From NCBI GenBank assembly GCA_945643635.1, contig CALZFC010000254.1, positions 813,001 to 877,000 on the forward strand: a stretch of 64,000 bases of DNA, in the 5' to 3' direction. Positions 36,413 to 47,855 of this stretch are shown here, in pieces. The notes under the pieces are model-generated. The model was not told the DNA's origin. It worked only from the letters and a program-made list of their open reading frames with translations, and made no database searches. This DNA is from Allodiplogaster sudhausi (lineage: Eukaryota > Nematoda > Chromadorea > Rhabditida > Diplogasteridae). Position 1 is the stretch's first letter, and every line of letters begins with the position of its first letter. The translations under genes were made by a program, and so were the position numbers.

Positions 36413-37822
36413 GGTAGCTGAGGCTTGAGGCCGCCGCGCGCGAAGACGGCCATTGGTGAAGGTGCCAAAGCCGTAGTTGCCGTGGATGTGGACCATGCCC
36501 GAGTTGCCAACGCCGTCAAAGGCAAGACCCTCTACTTGGAGGGGGGAAGGTTAGCGCAGTGGTAGTGTTGAATTACACGATAAGGGCATCCAGAGTTCTC
36601 TCTCTCTCTCCTTCTCTCCCTTTATCTCACACACACTATCTTTCCACCCTCTCTCTCTCTCTCTCTCTCTCTCGCTCTCTCCCTACCTCGCCAATTGCAT
36701 ACTGAACAGTGAGTTCAAAGCTACTCTTTTCGGCGATCCAGCGAGTAGCCTGTTCGCCGGGGCGTGGGAAGATGTAAGCACCGATGGGCTTCTCGCTTCT
36801 AACAATAAGGGAGAGGGAGAGAGAGAATAAAAGGAGGGAGAGCGTAGAGTAGAGAGAGAAAGAGAGAGAGGCAAGGGAGGGAGAGAGATAGTAGAGAGAG
36901 AGGGAGAAAGGAGAAGAAGAGGAAGAGAAAAAGCCGAATGACTAAGCTTCAAGATGATTATCGTTCTCGAGGAAGAAAAAGGACAAGCAGTTGAACACTG
37001 CGTTACCGATAACCAGGAGCTTGGGGAAGAGAAAGAGAGATGCAGAGAGAACGAGAGTTAGCGAGAGAGCGAGCGAGAGAGAGAGAGAGAGAGAGAGGAA
37101 AAGGAAAAAGAAAGTGTAAATGCGGGAAAGCGGTTAAGAGGGTGAGTGTGGGACCTGGAGAAAGACTGATGAACTATGCAGAGAAAAAAAGATGTCGAAA
37201 TTAAGTAGAGTTATGAGATTTAACAATCAACATAGTTAAGAAGAGATAAGCAAGTAATGAAGTTAGGAAGATAAAATGTTGCAGGGAAAATAGGGTACTT
37301 TCGGATAACAATATATATGGAGAACAAAAGGATTTGATACACATGTATTTACCATTAGTATTTCAAAGACTATTACTTTATATGCGTCCTAGAGCGGATC
37401 CTTATACCAGAGTGAAATAAATTTTTTCGGCTACATTTCCATGAGAATCGAGTAAACCACCAAGTAGCATGCACGTCAAATTTGTTGCTAGTACAACTAT
37501 TAGACTTCGATCTTCACGCTGTTCGTTTGGATCAATTTGTGGTTAACAATGAACCGAGATATTGTATCGATGGTGAAGAAAATCTATCTGTGCACCTTCT
37601 GATGAATAAAAGGGCATTTTGCAGCTCTTGAGTGTGTTCCTTGGAGGGGGTAGACATCGTAAGGAAATCGATATTATTCCCGTTGTTTTTTCTAACTAGT
37701 TACATTCTTCGTTGTATTCATACAGCAAGAGTCCCATAAGCAATCGAATAAATTCGTCTCTTCCGCTTGAGCTTCTGAAGGTGGCGAGTTATCGGTCTTG
37801 TAGGCTTGGTCGGTGTAGACAT
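36413..37822 (-). CDS. Partial gene, possible type II membrane or secreted protein
   Basis: Exons 36687-36798 (SEKPIGAYIFPRPGEQATRW to VQYAIGE) and 36413-36529 (GLAFDGVGNSGMVHIHGNYG to RLRAR) join in phase 0 and are plainly protein-like. A possible first exon at 37724-37822 starts MSTPTKPTRPITRHLQKLKR and ends near a GTATGA donor, but its phase does not fit and exons are missing. A sequence like GVGNSGM recurs decayed at about 35640-35660. I do not recognise the family. 36799-38214 otherwise holds only GA tracts. Confidence 0.35.
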
Positions 37823-38149
37823 TGTGTATGACAGGGCAGAGAGACATGGATGAGGAGAAACAGGAGGAGGAGGAGAGAGAGAATTAAGGCTAACCAATAC
37901 TGACAGGAAGAAATGGCCAAAGACTTTATCACCGGGCATCTTATGATATTTTTGTTATCTTAAAAAAAACGCAAAGAGAGAAAATATGAATGCACTAGCG
38001 AGGAAAGTACAGAGGCTACTATAGAATCCTACTATTACCTAGTTATTAGTAAAAACAAACTATGAGGTTATCTAGGACAGCACACAGTGCTTAGTAGTCG
38101 CAATAGATATGTATATTTTAAACGTTCGAAATTGATTTCGATTAAATAT

Positions 38150-38840
38150 CGCGTGTAATTTAGGCGACAGAAACGAGAAAGTCTCTTTTTTTTAAATCGT
38201 TTTTTGTTCTACTGTCATGGCTGATCTGCCGTGTAGAGGCGCTTCTCGAGTTCGCGGAGTTTCGAAGCGTACTTGCGGGCTAGTTGCTAAATTGAAATGA
38301 TTTGTTTATCTTTGTAAATTTTCAAGAAAAATTTACATAGCACATTTAAATGTGTCTGCATCTTTGAGAAACGCAAGTGCGTGTTTCTCAAGTTATGGTG
38401 TGAATTCACTACATCTAAAAGCGAAGTTATCCAATGGTGAAAGGGCGCGAAATTCAAAACGTTATTCTTTTTTTTCCGCCTATCTCATAAAATTAGATGT
38501 GAATGCACTAAATTTAACAGCCAAGTTATCGAATTGTGAAAGGGCGCGAAATTCAAAAGCGAATTCTTTCGACCTCATAGATTGGCTCGATACGCTGCCT
38601 GCCCGCCGGCACGAGATGGCTGGTTGGATCAAAGAGCGCGAGGCGCGTCCGCCCGTCGTAGGAAGCAAAGTGGCCACGCCGGTCGAGCAGAGCCGGCTCC
38701 ACGTCGTAGAGAATGCAGTTCTGAAAAAAAACTCTGATTTGAATTCGCGCTTTTTCCCTGAGAAAAAATTAGAATAGATTACGGTTCTAGTTGTGTGCTC
38801 CTCTGTGCGATTAATCAATCAATAACTTTTTTTTAAATCA
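38150..38840. repeat. Segmental duplication, unit D copy 2
   Basis: Source copy of 33960-34560; it spans the last two exons and last intron of the acyltransferase gene. The intron itself has an internal repeat of a phrase ending gaaagggcgcgaaattcaaa at about 38440 and 38537. Confidence 0.75.
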
Positions 38841-40551
38841 TTTAAAATGTTTACTCCTAGGCTTTCTATAGATAAAGCCATGTAAAAAAAAGAAGTTTAA
38901 AATGTACATGACAAGCTTGCATAAGGTTCATTGTCCTCGGCCGCCCGTACAAGTCCTCATTAGGGAGAGTGGTGACATTCTGAAGTATCTTTGTAATTGT
39001 GCACATGTAAATATTGTTAAAAATAATAATGGTATAACAGTAACTCAAGTAAACTTATTCTTACATTGATAAAGTCCTCCGACTTGCCCGCGCGTATAAA
39101 GTCGTTCATTTTGGTCATTTTGTAGAAGTTGAGCGCTGGGAACGTGTCCATGACGAAAAAGAGGGAAGTTCTGAGAGAAGATACTTTAATAAGACAATGT
39201 GCATCTTCGAGAGTTTTCTTATCCTTTTCTTCTTCTTCTCTTCTTTGAAATGCGGAAAAAGTTTCCAAAATGGAGGCAACAAATTTTTTTCCGACTTGTT
39301 CTCAATGTCTCTGAGATGCTCGATCATTTCTTGCAGCGCGAGGTCTGGCTTTCCCGGCGGTGGTGGACGCTCTTTTGGACGACCGTACCTGGGACGATGT
39401 CATTTTTATGTTAGTTGTCTACCTGCATCTTGATTTCTTTTCCCTAGCTAAAATGGTAAGTTCACCCACGGCCCCACCCCGCGCTCAATCATCTCCAAAT
39501 CCAATGCATCGACGCTGTCTCCGGCGATGGTGGGCATATATATTAGAGCCCACTGTCTGCGGTCGCTTTCACGCTCTCTCACTCTCTCTTCCTCCCTCTC
39601 TCTTCCTCTCTCCCTCTCTATCTCTTCATAGGAAACAAGAGATGCCGCTGAATGATGAAGGTGACATCTGGCTTGAGGTCGTCAAGCACATCCGTGAAAT
39701 TCGCCAAGTGATTACAGTATGGAGAGCGTGTGTACGTGAAGACTTCGCAGGCTATAAAAATAGGATCATTTTTGCTCTATGATATTTTTCAAAAAAAATA
39801 TTTTTAATTTAATTTCGCTGAAAATAGCTATTTTTGTCGAAACACAACTCAGAAGATAAGACTCGCTCTCACAGCACTGGCTGAAGAGGGTGAAGGTGGA
39901 AAAGTACGGCTTGAAGTGCTTCCAGACAAGATCTGCCTGGTTTGGCGCATAACTGTTGCCGATCACGGCAAACCGCAGCTTGCCGGTGCCCGGCTCAATT
40001 CTTTTCTTTTTTCAACTTCATTTTCATCTCTATTTCACTCGATCATTTTTTAACGCAATAATCCTTTCTTATTGTTAAAAGATGTGAAATACTGCATTAT
40101 TTGATGCTTTAGAGGCGCCTTAGTAGCTACATTTTTTAAGTGAATCTCCAAAGAGGTTCTCTTTTAAGCAAATGCGTATATATACTGTTAATTATGAACT
40201 AGTTTGTATTAATAATATTAAAATAAACATTAATATTTAACGGAGCAAATGACTAATTAATAGTATTGACTAATTACTAATTAGGAAAAAAGAGACCGGC
40301 ATCTCGCAGATGCCGTACGGCTTGACGATGTGGCCGACGTGCGTCGGCGTCGCCTCGGTCATGTTCCGCCAGTACTTGTAAGAGCACTCCTTGATCAGGA
40401 GATTGTCGCCCTTCTTAGAGAAGGCGACCAGATTCTTCTTGATCGCTTCTTCTAAACAGAGAGAAGTAGTTGGAATCTCAATTTCTCCCCCTTCCCCTCT
40501 TCTCTCTCTCTCTCTCTCGCTCTGTCCCTCCATCTCGCTTTCTCTCCCATC

Positions 40552-40595
<44 letters not shown>

Positions 40596-40633
40596 TCTAT
40601 TTCCTTTCATTCCTCTATTTCAACATGTCTCGT

Positions 40634-40667
<34 letters not shown>

Positions 40668-43600
40668 TTTCTCTCGCTCGTTCTGCTTTCTCTCTCTCTC
40701 TTTCCCACTCTCTAACTCTCTCTCTGCTTTCTCTATTGCTCTCTCATTCTCTCTACTTCTCTACCCATCCGCTCTCTCTCCCCCATTACCTATCGTGATG
40801 TCCACTCGATGCAATCGATCGTTGAGCGCGGGTGCAACTGTCAACGCGAGTGCAGCAAGAGTAAGCAGTAGTCCGCAGTTCCAGCCTATGTGATTTTCGG
40901 CAGATTTTATTATAGATAATAAATTGTGATTAGCTTATTCATTTTTGCGTGATCAAAGAAATTTGAATACGTCATTTTGGCGAGAAATACAAAGCTGACC
41001 AATTTGCGACTTTGACCACACCCGATAGTGTCGTTCGTAGACGTAATATACGACGACTGTGAGCACGATCGACAGTGAGATTGCGGAGAGACGGGCTAAT
41101 GAATTTAGAACTAATTTAGATACTACGTGGCTTTAGGCAAACAGTTTTTTTGCGACTTTTTAGGGATTTTGTTTGTAACTTTTTAAATTATTTTATTAAT
41201 TATTTCTGAATAAACAAAATGAATTAAAGAGACAAAGGCAAAGGATATAATTCTGTGGCTGACAAGAAAGCGCGTCATGGTCCCGTGCGAGATAGACGGA
41301 GAAGGGCCAGTGGATGAGATAGAGCGAGTAGGAAATGTCGCCGATGAAGACAAGCGACCGTGCGGAGAGCCATCGGGCGAGCTAGCATAATTAGTATTAT
41401 TAATTAATTATAATTGACTTGCCAAGAGATCAGAGCATACTGGAGCGATCGAGAGCCTATGCAGATACTCTCTATAAAAGTTGCTCTTGTCAGAAACCCT
41501 TGAAAGCAGGGGAAACCAGGGTATATTATTGTTTTTAAAAACTGAATCGGAAGAATGTTAATTGAAATTTTTTGTTAAAATTAAGATATCATAAAGAAGA
41601 ATCAACTCGAGTTTCGGCGCCGAAGGCAATGAGAAGTGCCGTCGCGTAAGTGACTGCGATACGAGCGGCCGCTGTCGGCAGCTTCGTTGTGTGGAAGGGC
41701 AGTGACAGCAGAACAAGAGATATCTGATGAGTGTGTGAGAGAGAGAGAGAGAGAGGAAAAAAGATTGAGAAAGACAGCGAGAGAGAGAGATTAGTTGAGA
41801 GAGAGAGAGAGAGAGAGGGAGATAGGGAGAGGAAGAAAGCTAGAGAGAGAGAAAGAAACAAGAGAGAAGAGATAGGGAGAGGAAGAGAGAAAGAGACATG
41901 GGAGAGGGAAAGGGAGTGTGGGAGAGAAAGAGAGAGATAGAGTTGGGGAGAGGGTGAGAGAATTTCTTACATTTCTCTCTCTCTCGAACATAGTAAAAAT
42001 ATGCATGAAAGCATATACATACATTAGTAACTAATATTTGAAAAAAATTTCTTCCCGCCTACCAGATATGCAATCTGGCCGACTGCAGCAAATGATGACC
42101 GTCGAGCAAGGTGCGTCTCGTCAGCCTTATTGCCCTCTTTTGCTGGCTCCTGCTGTCGACAGTGTGTATTTTGGCAAATGTTTTGCTGATTAAAAATTTC
42201 GAGAAATTTTTTAAGCAGCCTTATTATTTTATATACATCAACGTTTAGTTTTCTTTTTTATTATTTGCGATAAGACAAAGAGAAGCTGATCGGAATTCGC
42301 ATACGTCCTTTTGCCTATTTTATAACACTCAAAATCACTTACGATTTGTAAAAAAAAAAAGAGAGAGAGAAAGATAGACAACGGAGAGATGAGAGTTGTT
42401 CAATTCTCTATATGAGAATTGAAAAGCTCTCAACTCGAGTTGGCTTCACACCGCTCCAGTGGCCGCCGCTGCCTCTCTCAGCTTCTTCTCGAAGAGCGAA
42501 ACGGCGAAGAACTGCCATAGACGTGCGATTGGCAAGTTGAAGCCGATGAGTGGCGGCGTCTGCACGTAGAAGACGAGGGAGAGGATGCTCACTTTAAATT
42601 TAAATTATTCCCGTCCTATTTCGAATTACGTCACTTTTCTCTGGTCCTTTATCTTTTATATTTCTTGAATTACACTCATCCTTCAAACAATACATAGCAA
42701 CTTTGAGGGAGGTGTAGAAAAAGAATTCAAATTCCATTGAAATATACTAATCAACCATCTATATTATTTTTATTTGAGCATTGGTCAAAAAAGAAGCTAC
42801 AATTTAGGAGTGGTTTTTTTTAAATTAAGCAATTAAAAATTAATTTAACCATAAGAAAAGATACCTGTTGGCAAGAGCAGAAGCGCGCTGCCAGGACGCG
42901 CAGCCGAGCGAAGCACGAAGAAGAATGGCACGATAATGTAGAATTGCATTTCCACCGACAGCGACCAGATGTGCGTGAAGAGATTCTCGTCGAGGAGACG
43001 CTGCAAGATAGATAGAGAGAGAGAAAGAGGGAGGAGAAAGAGAATGAGGGAGTAGAAAGAGAAAGAGGGAGGGAGGAGAGAGAGTGTGACGAGAATATAA
43101 TAAGATAAAGGAAAAGAGAAACGCAAATATAAGCAAAATTTATGTATTGGGACCACGTTGCGGAATGCAACTATCTGATTGAGGAATGTATTGCCCATTT
43201 ATCTCCGATGTACTTTTTAATCTTCCTTAATGCAAGGCAAATAAAGAAAATATAAAGAAAAAAGAAAGCAGGTATATACCTCAAAATAATCATTCTTCTC
43301 GAAGAGTGATCGAATGTTTGTCGCAAACGTTAGTGCATAAATCGCGTACATCTGAATGAATTTGTAGGATTTCTTGCCCACTCTCATCGCATTCTTGTGA
43401 AGTAGTGTAAGCAATTTTTATAAAAAATAATTTTTTTTAAATTTATGTTTGGTATTTACATACTTTATTTATTTCTAGAATTATTTTCTAAATAAATACG
43501 TATGTATGTCATTAAATTATTAAATATATATATATATATATGTAAATATAACACGACGCACTCTTGACTCGCTGATAGCCGTCGGACTCGCCATGACACT

Positions 43601-44790
43601 GAAGACGACAATGGCCGAGATGCAGTAGAGAAGATGAAGCGGTAGGATGCGCTTGACGCGGCGGTAGTAGAAATGGAACACAAGCGACGCTGTCACACCG
43701 CACGCCTGGGATTGCGTCATCGTCTGGGATTATCGCTCCCGTCTGGGATTTCGGGTATCTCGTTTTAAAAATGGACTATCACCGAAGAGGGAGGACCAAA
43801 GCATTTCCCCGGGCCCAATATTAGCACTCGGCGCCGGACGATAGGCCAACTGTTTTGACATCCCTTGGTCGGCACCAGGGATGATGGAAGCGGCCCGGCC
43901 CGTTGCTAATTTGGCGGGCCCGGGCCCGACCCGGGCCGAGATTTTGAAGGCAGGGCCCGGCCCGGCCCGGCCCGCTTACCCCCAGGGCCCGGCCCGGCCC
44001 GGCCCGCATACCCCACGGGCCGGGCCGGGCCCGTTTTAACATAGGCCCGGCCCGGCCCGTTGCCAATTTGGCGGGCCCGGGCCCGGCCCGGGCCGAGATT
44101 TTGAAAATAGGGCCCGGCCCGGCCCGGCCCGCGGGACAGCGGGCCGGGCCCGGGCCGGCCCGGGCCTGGTTTTGATCATCCCTGGTCGGCACTCATTCTC
44201 CTATGTACTATTTGGCAGGAAGAACAACTCGCTGCGTGATGAAAATAGCATGCAAGCGGTAGAGTGCGCGAATTGCAGCAGCACTTTGACATTTCACATA
44301 CTACTTTTTTCGGTGAACTCCCTTTAAAACTCCTAATGGTAAGAAAATTATGCTTCTAGTGAACACAACCAAAAGCCGTCTAGAAATAGAGTAGTAACAA
44401 GAATGAAAACTTAAATGCTAAGAAGTTGGCTTCTGAACGCACTTTCTCCTCGGAATGCGCTAGAATCATTAGGATGAGATAGCCGGAGATGACGAAGAAG
44501 CTGAAATGATTAAGAATAATAATACATTATGCAATTGGAAGCAAGCAGTCAACAAAAGTAGATTTAAATAAATAAACATTTACATATGTATGTAGAAGAT
44601 AATTTTGAAAAAAAGGTGAAAAAAAGAAGATTTTTAGATTCTTTTCCTTCATCTTTTTTTTAGAGAAGAAAAAAACTTACATGTCGACACCGAGGAAGCC
44701 ATTTGGAAATGTCACGGGGAAGAAGTGGAAGAGGAGAACGGAAAGGATGGCGACCGCACGGAGACCTTGCACATCTTCGCGATGTTTCAT
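38215..44790 (-). CDS. Acyltransferase-3 / SGNH membrane protein (OAC type)
   Basis: Nematode OAC proteins are multipass membrane O-acyltransferases. Twenty exons in phase give 725 residues: 44681-44790, 44443-44500, 43562-43705, 43280-43393, 42865-43000, 42452-42591, 42063-42152, 41607-41723, 41264-41381, 41000-41095, 40790-40885, 40297-40451, 39849-39993, 39666-39751, 39466-39552, 39281-39369, 39065-39170, 38908-38979, 38574-38720, 38215-38286. It starts MKHREDVQGLRAVAILSVLL, then FFVISGYLI, FYYRRVKRILPLHLL, THIWSLSVEMQFYIIVPFF and GDISYSLYLIHWP, the acyltransferase-3 signature. The C-terminal SGNH-like domain has FAVIGNSYAPNQ (Ser of block I) and LFDPTSHL (Asp/His block V). Exon 39666-39751 could instead read on through VTFIIQRHL, so that junction is uncertain. 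No lesions are seen. Confidence 0.9.
40557..40591 (+). repeat. (TC)n microsatellite
   Basis: TC run within a 300-base CT-rich stretch (40490-40780) filling the intron between acyltransferase exons 40790-40885 and 40297-40451. Confidence 0.9.
41735..41960 (+). repeat. GA-rich simple repeat tract
   Basis: About 220 bases of GA-rich sequence in the acyltransferase intron between 42063 and 41723; on the sense strand it is a CT tract leading to the acceptor of exon 41607-41723. Confidence 0.85.
43876..44184. mobile_element. GGCCCG-rich hAT-like MITE with perfect 8 bp duplication
   Basis: The 309-base element is bounded by perfect direct repeats gtcggcac at 43868-43875 and 44185-44192 and by perfect 10-base inverted ends cagggatgat / atcatccctg. 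The interior is made of ggcccggcccg arrays and two copies of a phrase with cgggccgagattttgaa. Eight-base duplications and CAG-type ends are typical of hAT transposons. It lies in intron 2 of the acyltransferase gene. The open frames through it are compositional artefacts. Confidence 0.9.
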
Positions 44791-45312
44791 TGGAGAGAAA
44801 GACAGAGAGAGGGATAGCGATCGAGAGACTAGAAGAAGGAGGGAAGAGAGAGACAGAGAATGGGAAAGAGAGTGAAAGAGATGGAGAGAGACAAAAAGAG
44901 AAAGCGCAAAGCGATAGAGTCTAAGATAAGGAGAGATTAATGGAAAGGGAGGAAGAGAGAGACAGAGCCAGTTTAGAAGGATAGGAGGAGAGAGGGATAG
45001 TCGACTCTCTGGTAGATCTGCCGAGTTTCTTCTGAACGTTTTATTCATTGTTTGAATAAATCCATTACAAATTTAGATTAGTTGATGAAAGTATTCTAGG
45101 ATCAAAATGTCTTTTGTTAGAATGAGAAGAAAGTTTAAAAAAAACTTGTAAGGCAGAACGCTTGACAGGAAGTGATGAACGCAATACATATGTACATATA
45201 TAGTACATAGTATTAAGAGAGATTATAAAATGAAAAAGTGAAAGGGGTCGTGGCGGTGTCGCGAGAGGCATGTATGAATGCACATACATGTGTAGTTTGC
45301 GAGCCTACACAC

Positions 45313-45391
45313 CTTTGTGAATGAAGAAATAGCCGTGCCCCGCCTCGCAGCTTCGATACAGGAGGGTTCTGCAGCTGTGCTCACGTTCCAT
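45313..45391 (-). CDS. Possible first exon of an unknown gene
   Basis: ATG at 45391 opens MEREHSCRTLLYRSCEAGHG then YFFIHKG before a GTGTGT donor. It looks protein-like, but its phase does not lead into the acyltransferase, whose own start at 44790 is good. No partner exon is known. Confidence 0.25.
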
Positions 45392-45953
45392 GAAGACATA
45401 TGAAAAAGGAGCAGAGAGACGAAGGTGCCCTTTTCGCTCTTTTTCTGCTATTATGTGCACTGAACGGCAGAAAATTGTGATGCTAGTGAAACAAATGAAT
45501 CTCTATTTCTTGAACTGAACCTTTCCTTCAAACCTAGCTAAAAGATGCCGATTTGAATCTTGGCAATCGCCTGAGCAATTTACTGAGTTATGATAGCACA
45601 TAGAATATGTTCATATTTACAAAATTTTAGGTATTTATTTCTTTATGTAGCAGCCGTCTTCTTTTCTTTAAAGCTAAAAGAAAAACATTAACACTAAAGC
45701 TTGTTTTCTCTGCTGTGATTTTTACTTACTCTAGAACAAGACAAGTTTTTTCTCACTTAATAAAGTAGGAGATATTTGAATGAAAAATTGCTTCAATCTA
45801 TTTTTCTTGAATGATCAGGAAACTATATTTGGAATTTTTTGCCTGGCCATTGTAGTCGCGCCTCTTTAAATCACATGCTCTCTCGCCTATGTCAGAAAAA
45901 GGCTCGAATTCAAAATCAATTTCTTGGCTCTTCCAAGAAAAATTCGTTTTAAG

Positions 45954-46523
45954 GACGTCCAAGTGCCTAGAAGACCCTTTATGCGCCTGGAACACAAGAA
46001 CACCATCGAGTGGCTCCAGAACGACGTCAAGAACGAACACGGCCACGCCATCGAGCACGGAGAGGACATTGCAGAGGCGAACGAGTGGCACAGGACCGAC
46101 AGCATCGGAGTGATGATTGTGAGAGCATCATTTATATTGTAATCGCTAAGTGTAACCAACAAACATCATCGATAACTCTAACCATAAAACATATTAGCTC
46201 TAAGCTGCATCAAACCACCGGTTGCGATTCTGGGCGGAATATATATATTTTTTTCTTCCGATTTGCTCTTGTCCTTGTAGAGCAGCGTAATGTACTAACT
46301 ACTTTTCAGAGATCCGATCCTCACCGTCTTCCTGGAGAACAGGCAAGACTTTACAACAATGACATCCGTTTTGGCCTTCAGCCAATTCCCGGCTGCCATC
46401 AAGGCAATCTATCTGAGCAGCTGCGAAGACGACCGCTCGCTGACCGAGATTGATCGCCTTCTAAACGACGTCTGCGAAATTATCGGCGGATACACGAGGG
46501 CTTTTAAGACAGCCAATCTGTAA
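45954..46523 (+). CDS. 3' end of an unrecognised helical protein
   Basis: Exon 45954-46118 reads DVQVPRRPFMRLEHKNTIEW through HGHAIEHGEDIAEANEW to SIGVMI. Exon 46310-46523 reads DPILTVFLENRQDFTTMTSV through AAIKAIYLSSCEDDRSLTEI to FKTANL before TAA. The two join in phase only through an 11-base micro-exon at 46281-46291 (acceptor ttgtag, donor gtacta). The frame is open upstream of 45954, so the first exon may be longer. It is helix-rich and not low complexity; the family is unknown. Confidence 0.5.
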
Positions 46524-47057
46524 GGCTCGATCTGCACCCTGTACTAGGAAATTTTTGATTTTTAAAATTGCTGAAAACTAGATCGTTTGTACTACTCGAC
46601 ATGCTCTTCAAAACTGTATAGTTTTGAATCCAAAAAAATTTCTGTTGAGAGATTCAGACAAAGAGAAAAGAGAGAGAACGAATAAAAGAAGAGCGTTTGT
46701 CTCTACCTTTTCTTGTCAACTACCAGTAAAAATACATATGTATTTTTCCCTTACAATTAAATTCTCATAAAATCATAAGATAGGATATATTTTTCCCTTA
46801 CAATTCCAATCTCATTAAATCACAAGATACGGCCCTATTTTCTTTTATGCATTTGTTTATTGTCTATTAGTGGCCTAACTTAAGAATTCTTCCAGCATCA
46901 ATATTTTATTTGATACGGGGCCCCAAAATTCACCACATGGCATATCAAATTTGTAATAGCGGTTTCTCTTTTCTTTCGTTAATTTAAATATGAAACAACA
47001 CGACTTAGTAAGTTTTGTGCTAGGGAAATTTATATGGAGATTGTTTCAGGTACTATA

Positions 47058-47107
47058 CGAATATTCTTGAAACATGACTATTAGCAGTCATGTTTCAAGA
47101 ATATTCG
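47058..47107. repeat. Perfect 22 bp hairpin
   Basis: Arms cgaatattcttgaaacatga + ct (47058-47079) and their exact complement (47086-47107) enclose a 6-base loop. Confidence 0.9.
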
Positions 47108-47242
47108 AGATGTGTTTTGTTAGCTCCTTTGGAAATGCTTGTGATTGAACGAGAAAAAAACACGAACTGGTGGTTTTCATGAGGTCCAAATCTATGTACA
47201 TAAAAGCCTTGCAATGTACCATTCCAATGTATTTATTATTCC

Positions 47243-47282
47243 TGTCATGAACGTATAGTCAACATACTATACGTTCATGACA
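47243..47282. repeat. Perfect 16 bp hairpin
   Basis: Arms tgtcatgaacgtatag (47243-47258) and ctatacgttcatgaca (47267-47282) enclose an 8-base loop; pairing continues outward for a few bases with one mismatch. Confidence 0.9.
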
Positions 47283-47855
47283 AGAATCCTTGATCTTATT
47301 TTATTTTCGTTAAATAAGTTATAATTGTATGCTACAAAAATTTTGTATAACTTTGTCTGCTATTAGGCCTTTAGCAGAAAGCATTTTCCCATGAACTGAA
47401 GAAACTGAACGAATCGTTTCAGAGGCAGCAGGAAATATGAAGAAATATTGTATCCTCTGTTGATCCAACCAGTATTACAATCAGCCATCATCCTAAGGAT
47501 ACACTTTAAAAAGCCTCACATTGAAATCGTAAAATGAGAGCATTGTTTTTTTTCTTTTATTATTTCAGATCACAAAAATGCAAGCGACTCGAGAAACAAG
47601 AGAAATACATATATTGATATTAAATTAGCACGAAGTTGGCACTAGCGACGGAAGGAGCTTTACAAAGATCAAGAGAGTAAAGGAGGCAAAATTCAGTGTA
47701 GAATTTGCACCTCCTTTTCATGATCGTGACACGAGGGCGTGAAAATTACAATAGCCAGGAAAATCCGAAGGTGCTCCTTTGAGAGAAAAATAAGCCATTT
47801 TGTTGAGAGGAGAAGAATAAATTAAAGAGTTTTCTGATGGATGCCTTCCTTTAGC

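Larger units (their letters stand above)
46524..47855. other. Intergenic with dispersed repeat and two hairpins
   Basis: 46690-47220 is a diverged copy of 30490-30870. Two strong palindromes lie at 47058-47107 and 47243-47282. No coding exon is seen. Confidence 0.5.

Noticed and set aside
36549..36590. Functional tRNA gene
   Set aside because: Only a D-arm-like phrase is present; no anticodon stem, T-arm or acceptor pairing could be found.
43821..44192. 123-codon Gly/Pro/Ala/Arg-rich frame
   Set aside because: It is compositional translation of the GGCCCG-rich MITE and runs across its target duplications.
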